64,000 nucleotides of DNA from Pedobacter soli (GTDB taxonomy: Bacteria > Bacteroidota > Bacteroidia > Sphingobacteriales > Sphingobacteriaceae), in assembly GCF_900101435.1 (NCBI RefSeq), contig NZ_FMZH01000008.1:1-64000 (forward strand), written 5' to 3'. The notes under the pieces were generated by a model. That model did no database searches. It saw nothing but the letters and a program-made list of their open reading frames with translations, and was not told the origin of the DNA. Shown in pieces: positions 24,719 through 33,355 of this stretch. Numbering within the stretch: the stretch's first letter is position 1; each line of letters starts with the position of its first letter. A program made the translations under genes and the position numbers.

Positions 24719-26041
24719 ATGAGCGTACATGAAATTTTTAAAGGAGCAGTTTTGCTCAGTTCACTGTTTATCGGTGGACAGGCTTTGGCCGATGGTGTGC
24801 AACCAGCCCCCGTACAAAAAACAATAAAAGAAGGTGTTTGGCGCGGTGTGTTTAATGTAAGCGAAACCCAGGTGCCCTTTAACTTCGAATTTAAGGGTAA
24901 GGATTTCGAACATGCCACATTTACCCTGTTAAACGGCACCCGACGCGATGATTTCCACGTAAAGCGCATTGCCCCTGATTCGGTATTTATTAAAATGAAT
25001 ACCTACGATGCGGCTTTGGTTGCCAAAATTAACGATGACGGTACACTTTCGGGCGAGTACCGCAGTTTGGTGCCAGGATTTAGAGGCAATTCTTTACCAT
25101 TTACGGCCGAACACGGCAAAAAATACCGCTTTGTTGAGCCCGGTAAAGATGTGGCACCAGCGGCCAATATTTCGGGCAAGTGGGAACTGAAATTCTACTC
25201 CAAAGAACAGGTACCCAACAAGGTGGCAATACTCAAACAAACCGGAAATAGACTTACAGGCGTAATTATGCAGGTAACCGGCGATAGCCGCGAACTGGAG
25301 GGCACCGTGCAGGGCGATGAGTTTGTACTTTCGGGTTTCACTGGTCCGAGCCCTAAAATTTATAAAGGTAAAATCAATCCCGACGGTACCATTAGCGGCG
25401 TGATTTCGGCTGGTATTTACGATAACACCAAATTTGATGGTGTAAAAGACGATAAAGCCGAATTGCCTGATCCCTACAAAATTACATTCTTAAAAGAAGG
25501 CTATAAAAAGCTCGATTTCAGCTTTCCCGATCTGACCGGAAAACAGGTTTCGCTGAGCGACGATAAGTACAAAGGCAAAGTGGTAATTGTAGAAATTGTG
25601 GGCACCTGGTGTCCAAATTGCACCGATCAAACTGTTTTTCTTTCGCCCTGGTTTAACAAAAATCAGAAAAGAGGGGTAGAGGCCATCGCTATCGGTTTTG
25701 AACAGAAAGATGACCTGGAGTATGCCAAATATACACTGGGCAAACTGCGTGATAAGTATGATGTAAAATACGACATCCTGTTTGGTGGCCTGGCCGATAA
25801 AAAACTGGTATCGCAAAAATTGCCTGCGCTAAATAAATTCATTGCTTTCCCCACCACCATTATCATCGATAGAAAAGGTGAAGTGCGCGAAATTTATACG
25901 GGTTACACCGGCACTGTTACGGGCAAATATTATAAAGCATACGAGAAAAAATTTAACGCTTTGTTAGATGAACTGATTGCAGAGGACGCTACAGCAACTG
26001 CTTCGGTAACGGGCGATAAAAACACGCAAAAAAGTAAATAA
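24719..26041 (+). CDS. exported thioredoxin-fold protein, WCPNC type (copy 2)
   Basis: A 440-residue tandem paralogue of the preceding gene. The C-terminal thioredoxin domain is almost identical, including GTWCPNCTDQTVF and the FPTTIIIDRKGEVREIYTG cis-Pro segment, while the signal peptide (1-24, ending ALAD) and the extreme C-terminus differ. The duplication is older than the riboswitch repeat at DNA level, because many synonymous differences are visible. Gene order and 21-bp spacing imply co-transcription with copy 1. Confidence 0.85.
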   Translation: MSVHEIFKGAVLLSSLFIGGQALADGVQPAPVQKTIKEGVWRGVFNVSETQVPFNFEFKGKDFEHATFTLLNGTRRDDFHVKRIAPDSVFIKMNTYDAALVAKINDDGTLSGEYRSLVPGFRGNSLPFTAEHGKKYRFVEPGKDVAPAANISGKWELKFYSKEQVPNKVAILKQTGNRLTGVIMQVTGDSRELEGTVQGDEFVLSGFTGPSPKIYKGKINPDGTISGVISAGIYDNTKFDGVKDDKAELPDPYKITFLKEGYKKLDFSFPDLTGKQVSLSDDKYKGKVVIVEIVGTWCPNCTDQTVFLSPWFNKNQKRGVEAIAIGFEQKDDLEYAKYTLGKLRDKYDVKYDILFGGLADKKLVSQKLPALNKFIAFPTTIIIDRKGEVREIYTGYTGTVTGKYYKAYEKKFNALLDELIAEDATATASVTGDKNTQKSK

Positions 26042-26106
26042 ACCTATCCTTAAGCCGGTTAAGCTGATGGTTTAACCGGTATTATCTAAAAACCATAAAC
26101 CCAAAA

Positions 26107-26772
26107 ATGAAACTAACATTAACCATTTCGTTATTAACCCTGGCCTCTTTAGGCGCTTTATCACAGTCGAACCGCTTTGCTGCAGCAAATCATAATGGAT
26201 CTGCACCTAAGCTCACAACTGCGGCCCCTAAGCCTGCTTCAAAAGCACAATCGTTTAAAGTAGATAATGCCAGCAGCAAACTCACCTGGCTGGCTAAAAA
26301 AGCCACCGGTGAGCACAGCGGTAACGTAAAAGTGAGCGAAGGAACCTTTGTAATTGACGGTACTGTGCTTAAATCGGGTAGTTTTACCATTGATACCAAA
26401 TCGATTACCGTAACCGATGTTACCGATGCCGCAACCAACGGAAAATTACTTGGGCATTTAAAAAGCGAAGATTTTTTTAGTACCGAGAAATTCCCGACTT
26501 CGACTTTTGTTATTACCTCGGCCAAAAAAGCAAGTGGCAACCAGTACAATTTAACCGGTAAATTAACCATTAAAGGCATTACCAACGAGGTAAGTTTTCC
26601 GGCTGCAATTGATGTGGCCGGTAAAAAGCTAACTGCCAAAGCTAAAATTACCATAGACCGTACCAAATACGACATTAAGTTCAGATCGAAAAACTTCTTC
26701 GAAAACCTGGGCGATAAAGTGATATACGATGATTTTGATATCGATGTAGCTTTAGTGGCCAACGCCGGATAA
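26107..26772 (+). CDS. exported YceI-family protein
   Basis: A 221-residue protein with a signal peptide (to about residue 19-21), an Ala/Pro/Lys linker and a YceI lipocalin-like domain (about 50-219). Typical YceI segments are FKVDNASSKLTWLAKKATGEHSG, the SFTIDTKSITVTD strand and LTIKGITNEVSFP. YceI proteins bind isoprenoid or amphiphilic ligands in the periplasm and are often redox- or stress-induced. It follows the paired WCPNC proteins by 65 bp. A long reverse-strand open frame across it is a shadow. Confidence 0.88.
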   Translation: MKLTLTISLLTLASLGALSQSNRFAAANHNGSAPKLTTAAPKPASKAQSFKVDNASSKLTWLAKKATGEHSGNVKVSEGTFVIDGTVLKSGSFTIDTKSITVTDVTDAATNGKLLGHLKSEDFFSTEKFPTSTFVITSAKKASGNQYNLTGKLTIKGITNEVSFPAAIDVAGKKLTAKAKITIDRTKYDIKFRSKNFFENLGDKVIYDDFDIDVALVANAG

Positions 26773-26815
26773 TAACCAACCTAAACCAAAATTATTGATG
26801 AGAAGGGCTGTATCC

Positions 26816-26936
26816 CCGTCGTTATTGCGAGAAGGCTTTTTCAGCCGACGAAGCCTGCCTGAAGCAGGCAGGCAATCTTTATAGTAAGAATCACTAGCAG
26901 GAAAGATTGCTTCGTCGTTCCTCCTCGCAATGACGA
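26816..26936. repeat. REP-like palindromic element with nested hairpin
   Basis: The left half (from about 26816, ending CAATCTTT at 26880) and right half (26902-26936, AAAGATTGC...TCGCAATGACG) are inverted copies of a sequence whose core is CGTCATTGCGAG...CGACGAAGC. The left half is interrupted by a perfect 9-bp palindrome GCCTGCCTG/CAGGCAGGC (26853-26873). Similar dispersed elements are common in Bacteroidota chromosomes. It separates the YceI gene from the peroxidase gene and could form a large mRNA hairpin. Confidence 0.7.
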
Positions 26937-27059
26937 TTCTGCTAAGGGGCGTCATCCGAAGGGCTTAAACCAACCTAAACGATACAGCTTTTCATATTCT
27001 AAGGCAAGTGCCAAAACCATTTAATAAGCTTAATCTGAGCTAAAAACAGATTTAAACCG

Positions 27060-28034
27060 ATGAAAAAAAGAAGTGCGATCATTATACTGAGTTTTATTGT
27101 ACTAATACTTACCCAGGCAGCTTTTGTTGGAGGCGGTGTGGGCGAAATCCAAACTAAAGAAGAGCTTGGCAGCAGTTTGTTTTTTGATAATATCCTCTCG
27201 AAAGACAGAACCATTAACTGCTCATCATGCCACAGGCCTGAATTTGCCTTTGCAGATACGGCTACTTTTAGTCTGGGTATTGGTGGTAAACTCACTGCAC
27301 GCAACTCGCCGGGTTTAACCAATTTATCAGGTCGTACGCATTTTTTCTGGGATGGAAGAGCAGCTTCGCTTGAAGAGCAGGCCTTAGGTCCGATTACTTC
27401 GCCAGATGAAATGGGGCTAAGCATTGAAGAGGCTGTAGCAAGGTTGAACCAGGATAAAGCTTATGCACAGGCTTTTGCCAGGGTATTTAAATCGCCGGCC
27501 ACTAAAGATAATTTGTTAAAAGCACTTGCCGCATTTGAGCGGACATTAGAAACCAACAATAGCGCTTACGATCGTTACATCGATGGCGATGACAATGCAC
27601 TTACAGCAGCTGCAGCCCGTGGTCGCCTGTTGTTTATTGGGAAAGCCAACTGCAATAATTGCCACTCAGGAGAAGATTTTACCGCCGATCGTTTTAAAAA
27701 TATTGGTCTCTACAACGGCAAAAGCCTCAAAGATGCCGGACGTTTTACCATCACAAAAGATAGCACAGCAATCGGCGAATTTAAAATACCGGGCTTGCGC
27801 AATGTGGCCTTAACTGCTCCTTACATGCACAACGGGCAGTTTAAAACGCTTAAAGAAGTGGTAGCCTACTACAATAATCCTTCGGCGGTGGTGCACGATG
27901 GCATTAACCGTGATTTATCGCTCGATAAGCCGCTTAATTTAACTGATAGCGATATTAACGATCTGGTAGAATTTCTGAAAGCACTTACTGATGAAAGGTT
28001 TTTAATCGCTAAAAACGCCCCAACCACAAACTAG
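27060..28034 (+). CDS. di-haem cytochrome c peroxidase / MauG-family protein
   Basis: A 324-residue exported protein with an N-terminal hydrophobic signal (about 5-24) and two haem c attachment motifs: CSSCH (54-58) and CNNCH (198-202). FAFADTATFSLGIGG and RNSPGLTNLSGRTHFFWDGRA are typical of the bacterial cytochrome c peroxidase family. It would reduce hydrogen peroxide, or act as a MauG-like oxidant, in the periplasm. It lies between the YceI gene and a TonB-dependent receptor. With the superoxide dismutase downstream it suggests an envelope defence against reactive oxygen. Confidence 0.9.
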   Translation: MKKRSAIIILSFIVLILTQAAFVGGGVGEIQTKEELGSSLFFDNILSKDRTINCSSCHRPEFAFADTATFSLGIGGKLTARNSPGLTNLSGRTHFFWDGRAASLEEQALGPITSPDEMGLSIEEAVARLNQDKAYAQAFARVFKSPATKDNLLKALAAFERTLETNNSAYDRYIDGDDNALTAAAARGRLLFIGKANCNNCHSGEDFTADRFKNIGLYNGKSLKDAGRFTITKDSTAIGEFKIPGLRNVALTAPYMHNGQFKTLKEVVAYYNNPSAVVHDGINRDLSLDKPLNLTDSDINDLVEFLKALTDERFLIAKNAPTTN

Positions 28035-28058
28035 ACAATTAAATAGATGGACATCGTT

Positions 28059-28080
28059 TTGCGCAAAAAAAAATGCGCAA
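28059..28080 (+). promoter_or_regulatory. hairpin in the TonB-receptor leader
   Basis: TTGCGC (28059-28064) and GCGCAA (28075-28080) pair perfectly around an A-rich loop, 35 nt before the receptor start codon. There is no U-run. It may affect translation or message stability. Confidence 0.35.
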
Positions 28081-28114
28081 CAGCTCTTGTTATGCCCAAA
28101 TTTTAACACATAAA

Positions 28115-30880
28115 ATGAAAAAAAACATACTAATAATAACCACAATACTCTTTTTTGCAATCAATGCCTTTGCGCAAAAGAGGTTTATCACAGGTGTGGT
28201 CACCTCGGCCGACGATCAAACACCTATTCCCGGGGTATCGGTAAAAGTAAAAGGCCTTAACGATGGTGCGTCAACAAAAAGGGATGGCAGTTATCAGGTG
28301 GCCATCCGCAATGGTAAAGTGCTGCAGTTTTCTTTTGTGGGTTACAAAACACAGGAAGTAGAAATCGACCAGCAATCAGTTATCAATGTAAGTCTGGTAC
28401 CCCTTGCCAGTAGTTTGGATGAAGTAAGCATTGTAGGCTCGCACAATGCCAACCGCACCAAATTAAACTCGGCCAACCCGGTTGATATCATTGACCTGAA
28501 AGCACTGCAGGAATCGGCACCACAGGTAAGTGTAACCCAATTGCTGCAATATGTATCGCCCTCGTTCCATTCGTCGGTTTCGGGTGGTGGCGATGCTGCC
28601 TCGGCTACTTCAACCGCACAGTTGCGTGGTTTAGGTGTCGATCAGCTTTTGGTGTTGATTAATGGTAAGAGACGCCATAAAAGTTCGAACATCAGCTGGG
28701 GAGGTCTGGGTAACGGCGCTACCGGGTACGATTTAAATGCCATTCCAACCGGTGCTATTGAACGCATCGAAATCCTGCGCGATGGTGCTGCTGCACAATA
28801 TGGTTCGGATGCTATTGCCGGTGTAATTAACATAGTACTGAAGAAAAGTACCGAGGAACTCTCGCTTACCTCAACCGCAAGTGCGCGCAGGCGCGGCGAT
28901 GGTTTAACCACACGTACCAGCAGCAATTATGGCCTTAAGCTGGGCAACAAAGGGGGCTATTTAAACTTAACCGGCGAATTCGCTACACAGGCAGTTTCAT
29001 TACCTGTAGGTGATTCGGAATCGGGATTATACATTGGCCCGGCTTATGGTGGGGGTGCCAATACCAGAGGATTCGACCAGATTTACACCAAAGAAATAGA
29101 CGATGCCATTTTGGCCAGTCGCGGTATAGATCGCCATTATTTCGATCAGCGTGGAAGTACCAACAAAGCCATTGATGGTTTATTGTTTTTCAATGCTTCT
29201 GTTCCACTTAAAGATGATGTAGAACTGTATTCATTTGGGGGCATTAGTCACCGTACCTCACAGTTTACCGCAGTATACCGCCTCCCGGGCTGGACCGAGC
29301 GCAACAATACCTTTATTTATCCCGATGGTTTTTTACCGGCGATGGATAACATTCTTTCTGATAAATCATTGGCCATTGGGGTAAAAGCGAAGGTGAAAAA
29401 CTGGAAAGTAGATATTTCCAATGTATATGGTATCAACGATTTCTCCAATGTAATCAGCAATTCATTGAATGCCAGCTTAGGTCAGCGCAGTCCGCGTAAG
29501 TTCGATGCCGGAAGTTACAATGCCAGTCAAAATACAACCGGTTTAGATTTTAGCCGTTATTTCGATAAAGTTTTAAGTGGTCTGAATGTAGCTTTTGGTG
29601 GTCAATATCGTGTAGAAACCTATCAGATTATTGCCGGCGAGGAAGCTTCGTACTCGAAGGCTGATCTTCGGGCCATTTATGGGATCGATACTACTGCAAC
29701 CGGAATCCCTTATACCACCTCATTGGGTTTAACACCTTTAAACGGGCTTTCGCCGGGCTCGCAAATCCATGCAGGTTTCCGCCCTTCAAACGAGGTGAAC
29801 GTAAGCCGTTCTATTTCTGCTGCTTATTTAGATGCTGAGTTAAATGTTACGTCTAAATGGCTGGTATCTGGCGCGTTAAGGGTCGAAAATTATTCTGATT
29901 TTGGGAGTGTATTTACTTATAAAGCAGCTTCGCGTTTCGGTATCACCAATTGGTTAGGGGTCAGGGCTTCGATCAATTCAGGGTTCCGTGCACCAGATCT
30001 GGCCCAGTTTTACTACACCGAAACTTCTACCACTTTTCAGAATGGGGTAGCTATCGATCAGGTTACCGCCAATAACGTCAATCCGGCCACTACTGCCTTA
30101 GGCATCCCCGCTTTAAAGGCCGAAAAATCTAAAGGTTATACTGCAGGTTTCACAGCTTCACCATTGGCCAACGTAGAGCTGACGGTAGATGCTTACCAGA
30201 TTGATATTAAAGACAGGGTGGGCAATACCGGACGTTTTTCGGCCACAGATACCAATTTGCCGGCCGATGTAAGGGCACTTTTTGTACAAACCGGAACTGT
30301 GCAAGCCAAGTTTTTTTACAACTCTTTCAGTACCCGAACCAGGGGTATAGAAGTGGCAGGGAGTTATAAATTCCTTTTCGAAAATGGGGGCAATGCTTCG
30401 TTTCTGGCCAGCGCCAACTTTTTAGATACCAAACTTACCAATGTAAATACCCCGAAAGGATTGGAAGCTTATCGCTACATCATATTTGATGAGTCGGAAC
30501 AGGCTCGGGTAACTAACAATATCCCTTCGACCAAAATCAGTTTGCAGGGTACTTATAATTATAAAAAGTTAAACCTCTTATTGCGTACCGTGTATTTTGG
30601 CTCGGTGGTGTCGGTTTCGCAGCTTAATGCCAATTTCCCTAAACCAGATTATTATTATCAAACATTTAGCCCGATCTGGGTAACAGATATTTCTGTCGGC
30701 TATAAGCTTACCAACAATTTACTGGCCACTGTAGGTGCCAATAATTTATTTAATGTACTGGGCGATTATAGTATCCCGGCACCGGGTAGCAACATTACCC
30801 GAAATCCGGGGCCTGGTGGCGCGCAGGCAGGAACCAATGCCGGTATACAGCCATTTGTGAGATTATCAGCCAAATTTTAA
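28115..30880 (+). CDS. TonB-dependent outer-membrane receptor
   Basis: A 921-residue receptor with signal peptide (1-20, ending AFAQ), a carboxypeptidase-regulatory-like domain (about 22-105), a TonB plug (QLRGLGVDQLLVLINGKRRH and IERIEILRDGAAAQYGSDAI) and a C-terminal beta barrel ending FVRLSAKF. It lacks an STN domain and has no SusD partner, so it resembles receptors for siderophores, vitamins or small solutes. ATG 28115 is preferred; an in-frame ATG at 28073 would add a Cys-containing stretch upstream of the signal peptide. It is co-directional with the DUF4397 and superoxide dismutase genes (gaps 16 and 0-9 bp). Confidence 0.9.
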   Translation: MKKNILIITTILFFAINAFAQKRFITGVVTSADDQTPIPGVSVKVKGLNDGASTKRDGSYQVAIRNGKVLQFSFVGYKTQEVEIDQQSVINVSLVPLASSLDEVSIVGSHNANRTKLNSANPVDIIDLKALQESAPQVSVTQLLQYVSPSFHSSVSGGGDAASATSTAQLRGLGVDQLLVLINGKRRHKSSNISWGGLGNGATGYDLNAIPTGAIERIEILRDGAAAQYGSDAIAGVINIVLKKSTEELSLTSTASARRRGDGLTTRTSSNYGLKLGNKGGYLNLTGEFATQAVSLPVGDSESGLYIGPAYGGGANTRGFDQIYTKEIDDAILASRGIDRHYFDQRGSTNKAIDGLLFFNASVPLKDDVELYSFGGISHRTSQFTAVYRLPGWTERNNTFIYPDGFLPAMDNILSDKSLAIGVKAKVKNWKVDISNVYGINDFSNVISNSLNASLGQRSPRKFDAGSYNASQNTTGLDFSRYFDKVLSGLNVAFGGQYRVETYQIIAGEEASYSKADLRAIYGIDTTATGIPYTTSLGLTPLNGLSPGSQIHAGFRPSNEVNVSRSISAAYLDAELNVTSKWLVSGALRVENYSDFGSVFTYKAASRFGITNWLGVRASINSGFRAPDLAQFYYTETSTTFQNGVAIDQVTANNVNPATTALGIPALKAEKSKGYTAGFTASPLANVELTVDAYQIDIKDRVGNTGRFSATDTNLPADVRALFVQTGTVQAKFFYNSFSTRTRGIEVAGSYKFLFENGGNASFLASANFLDTKLTNVNTPKGLEAYRYIIFDESEQARVTNNIPSTKISLQGTYNYKKLNLLLRTVYFGSVVSVSQLNANFPKPDYYYQTFSPIWVTDISVGYKLTNNLLATVGANNLFNVLGDYSIPAPGSNITRNPGPGGAQAGTNAGIQPFVRLSAKF

Positions 30881-30896
30881 TCCTTAAAACAAGCAC

Positions 30897-31802
30897 ATGA
30901 AATTTTTAAAGAATATACATCAGTTAAAAGAATTAACCTTTACGCATACGCTGGTACTGGCAGCCTGGGTTTTAGTTGCCATTTTACCTTCCTGCAAGAA
31001 AACCGAATACCTCGATACCGATAATGCCGACCGCGAACCTTTAAGCGCAAAAGTGAAATTGGTAAATGCGCTGAGTATTACTGCGCCGGTTAATTTTTTG
31101 GATTTTACCCGCCAAATTAACACTACGCTGGTTGCGCACAATGTGGCTACCGCTTACCTCGATACCCAATTTGGGAAAGTGCAGTACAATACTACCGAAG
31201 GCAGCAATACCAGTTATAAATCTTCCTATATTTTTGGTGGTGCGACTTCTTTTGCACAAGAAACAGATAAAGCATCTTTCGCAGGGCCGAACGGACCAAT
31301 TGCCGGTTACTACCATACTTTGTTTACCGTTGCCAAGCGCAGGCCAAGCAAGTTAAATCCGGGTAACCGCGATAGTTTGGTATTGGTTTACGATGATTTA
31401 ACCGCTCCGGCCGCGGGTAAAGCCAAAATACGGTTCGCCAATTTTGCACCAGATGCTCCAAACCTCGATTTAAAAACAACTGCTGGCACTTCGTGGTTTG
31501 CCAATGTAGCTTATGGTAATTTTGGCGATCAGGTGCAACTAACCTACGATGCCAGCGGAAAAGCGCCAGCAACCATTGCGGGACTGAGCTGGAAAACCCT
31601 GGGGCCGTTTAAAGAAGTTGCGGCAGGTGCTGCACAAAACCTCGAGCTTAGAAATAACAGTACTGGCGCTATTGTACCGGTAAAAACAGCTGCTCTAAGC
31701 AACCTGAGTTTTGAGGAAGGTAAAATTTACACCCTGTTTATTAATGGCAACCTGACTACCGATGCCGCACTTCAGGCAACGCTGATTGTACACACTAAAT
31801 AA
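30897..31802 (+). CDS. DUF4397 lipoprotein
   Basis: A 301-residue lipoprotein with an N-terminal helix and lipobox ending at Cys33 (AILPSCKK). The mature part carries two beta-rich units of the DUF4397 type (VKLVNALSITAPVNFLDF and KIRFANFAPDAPNLDLKT). Function is unknown. It starts 16 bp after the TonB-dependent receptor gene and its stop directly adjoins the next gene, so it is probably a surface or periplasmic partner of the receptor. Confidence 0.8.
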   Translation: MKFLKNIHQLKELTFTHTLVLAAWVLVAILPSCKKTEYLDTDNADREPLSAKVKLVNALSITAPVNFLDFTRQINTTLVAHNVATAYLDTQFGKVQYNTTEGSNTSYKSSYIFGGATSFAQETDKASFAGPNGPIAGYYHTLFTVAKRRPSKLNPGNRDSLVLVYDDLTAPAAGKAKIRFANFAPDAPNLDLKTTAGTSWFANVAYGNFGDQVQLTYDASGKAPATIAGLSWKTLGPFKEVAAGAAQNLELRNNSTGAIVPVKTAALSNLSFEEGKIYTLFINGNLTTDAALQATLIVHTK

Positions 31803-31811
31803 TTGATCCCG

Positions 31812-32513
31812 ATGAAAGAAAACCATAGAAGGCACTTTATCAAAACATCGTTAACTATAGCAGCTGGTGTGGCTTTAAGTCCCGTTTTGTCGCATGCTAA
31901 TGCCCAACATGCAGTTTTACAATTTGTGCAGGAGCCGCTAAAGTATCCGTTTAATGCGCTCGAACCATATATCGATGCATTGACGACGGAAATTCATTAT
32001 ACTAAACACCACGCGGCTTACATTAAAAACGTAAATGATGCCATTACAGTCGAAAAAATACCCTATACCACAGTCGAAACTTTTTTCGAAAATGCGGCCA
32101 GTCTTTCGGCTAAAGCACGCAACAACGGTGGTGGAGCCTGGAACCATAATTTCTTTTTCGCTAGCCTAAAGCCCGGTAGTGCACCAGTACCCGGAGGGAA
32201 ATTAAATGCGGCCATTGAAAAAGCTTTTGGTTCGATCGATCATTTTAAGGAACAATTTGCGCAAGCGGCTGCCACCCGTTTTGGCTCTGGCTGGGCCTGG
32301 TTGGTAAACGATAAAGGCATACTTAAAATTACCTCTACAGCCAATCAGGACAATCCCTTATTTGGTTCGGCAGAAGTTAAAGGCACGCCTTTGCTTGCAC
32401 TCGATGTTTGGGAGCATGCCTATTACCTCAAATATCAGAACAAAAGAGCCGATTACATTGCTAATTTCTGGAATGTGGTAGATTGGGAGGTAGTGGCAGG
32501 AAGATTAATTTGA
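31812..32513 (+). CDS. exported Fe/Mn superoxide dismutase
   Basis: A 233-residue protein. Residues 1-33 look like a twin-arginine or Sec signal (RRHFIKTS followed by a hydrophobic segment ending SHANA). The mature enzyme has all four metal ligands: His62 (EIHYTKHH), His112 (AWNHNFF), Asp198 and His202 (LDVWEHAYYLKYQ). It converts superoxide to hydrogen peroxide outside the cytoplasm. Most bacterial Fe/Mn enzymes are cytosolic, so export is notable. ATG 31812 is chosen because the upstream alternative is a TTG. Last gene of the receptor operon. Confidence 0.9.
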   Translation: MKENHRRHFIKTSLTIAAGVALSPVLSHANAQHAVLQFVQEPLKYPFNALEPYIDALTTEIHYTKHHAAYIKNVNDAITVEKIPYTTVETFFENAASLSAKARNNGGGAWNHNFFFASLKPGSAPVPGGKLNAAIEKAFGSIDHFKEQFAQAAATRFGSGWAWLVNDKGILKITSTANQDNPLFGSAEVKGTPLLALDVWEHAYYLKYQNKRADYIANFWNVVDWEVVAGRLI

Positions 32514-32542
32514 TGATAAGGCCATATTTAATGGCGAAAGAG

Positions 32543-32606
32543 ATCCTGCTTTCTGCAGGATATATTTGGTTAGAAGAGCGGAACTCGCCCGGATAGGGAG
32601 TTCCGC
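32543..32606. terminator. two hairpins between convergent genes
   Basis: ATCCTGC/GCAGGAT (32543-32549 with 32555-32561) and a perfect 9-bp stem GCGGAACTC/GAGTTCCGC (32578-32586 with 32598-32606) lie between the superoxide dismutase gene and the convergent reverse gene. Neither has a long T-run. They probably serve as a bidirectional transcript end. Confidence 0.5.
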
Positions 32607-32621
32607 TAATTTATAAGGGTT

Positions 32622-33212
32622 TTATCCTTTTTTAAAGTGTTTGTTCAACGCATTTTGCACTTTAGCTACATCTGCTTCGATAGCTTTGGTAACGCCTGCA
32701 TCCAATGCTTTGATAAAATTAGGTGTAACCTGAATAGAAGTTGCATTGTTTACAATAATCAGTTCAAGTGGATTAGTACCAAATTTTAGCGGCGCTTTTA
32801 ATTTAGAAACTTCTTTTTCAACGTTTTTGCTAAATTCATAGCTATCGCTCAATTCATCAAAACAGTCGCGGGCAGCCTGAAATACCAGTTCAGTTTCAAT
32901 ATCTAAACCGTTTATGATGATGGTAGCAGCTTCAAGCTCTTTTTTCAAGCCTTCATTTCCTTTTACTGTGGTGTGGATGCTTTGCAGCGGTTCCAGTAAA
33001 TCTTCGCTAATCACGATTAGCTTTTTATCGGTAATTACAATTTTTGCATTGTTGCCGCTTTCATCAAATAACTGCTCTACGTGGATGATATCGTTACCAT
33101 CTTTAACAACAGATACACTTTGCGATTGCTTTTCAACTTTCGAATCGGCAATGGCATTTTTTAGTACGTTTACCAGGTAATCGAGAACCGGATATTGATT
33201 AATTTCAGACAT
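32622..33212 (-). CDS. conserved-looking hypothetical protein, cytosolic
   Basis: A 196-residue protein without signal peptide or membrane segment. It is rich in Val, Ile, Lys and Glu and alternates strands and helices. I do not recognise the family. The start at MSEINQYPVL (33212) is preferred to an in-frame upstream ATG at 33254. It stands alone between convergent and divergent neighbours. Confidence 0.7.
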   Translation of the reverse strand: MSEINQYPVLDYLVNVLKNAIADSKVEKQSQSVSVVKDGNDIIHVEQLFDESGNNAKIVITDKKLIVISEDLLEPLQSIHTTVKGNEGLKKELEAATIIINGLDIETELVFQAARDCFDELSDSYEFSKNVEKEVSKLKAPLKFGTNPLELIIVNNATSIQVTPNFIKALDAGVTKAIEADVAKVQNALNKHFKKG

Positions 33213-33355
33213 GTAATTTAATTTTCTGCAAAGATAGGTTTGCAAACGAATCAAAGAAGCTTTAAAAAGATTTTTTTTGAAAGCAGGACGATACAGGATG
33301 AAACTAAATAATTTAATTTTTAATTTTAGGTTTAATCATCCCTAACCAAATTGAT

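Noticed and set aside
26190..26762. 190-codon open frame on the reverse strand
   Set aside because: It lies fully inside the YceI gene on the other strand, and its translation has no start context or recognisable domain. It is a shadow caused by the codon bias of the real gene.
28047..28114. 19-codon upstream ORF before the TonB receptor
   Set aside because: It overlaps the A-rich hairpin loop, contains one isolated Cys codon and shows no attenuator-like arrangement at its stop.
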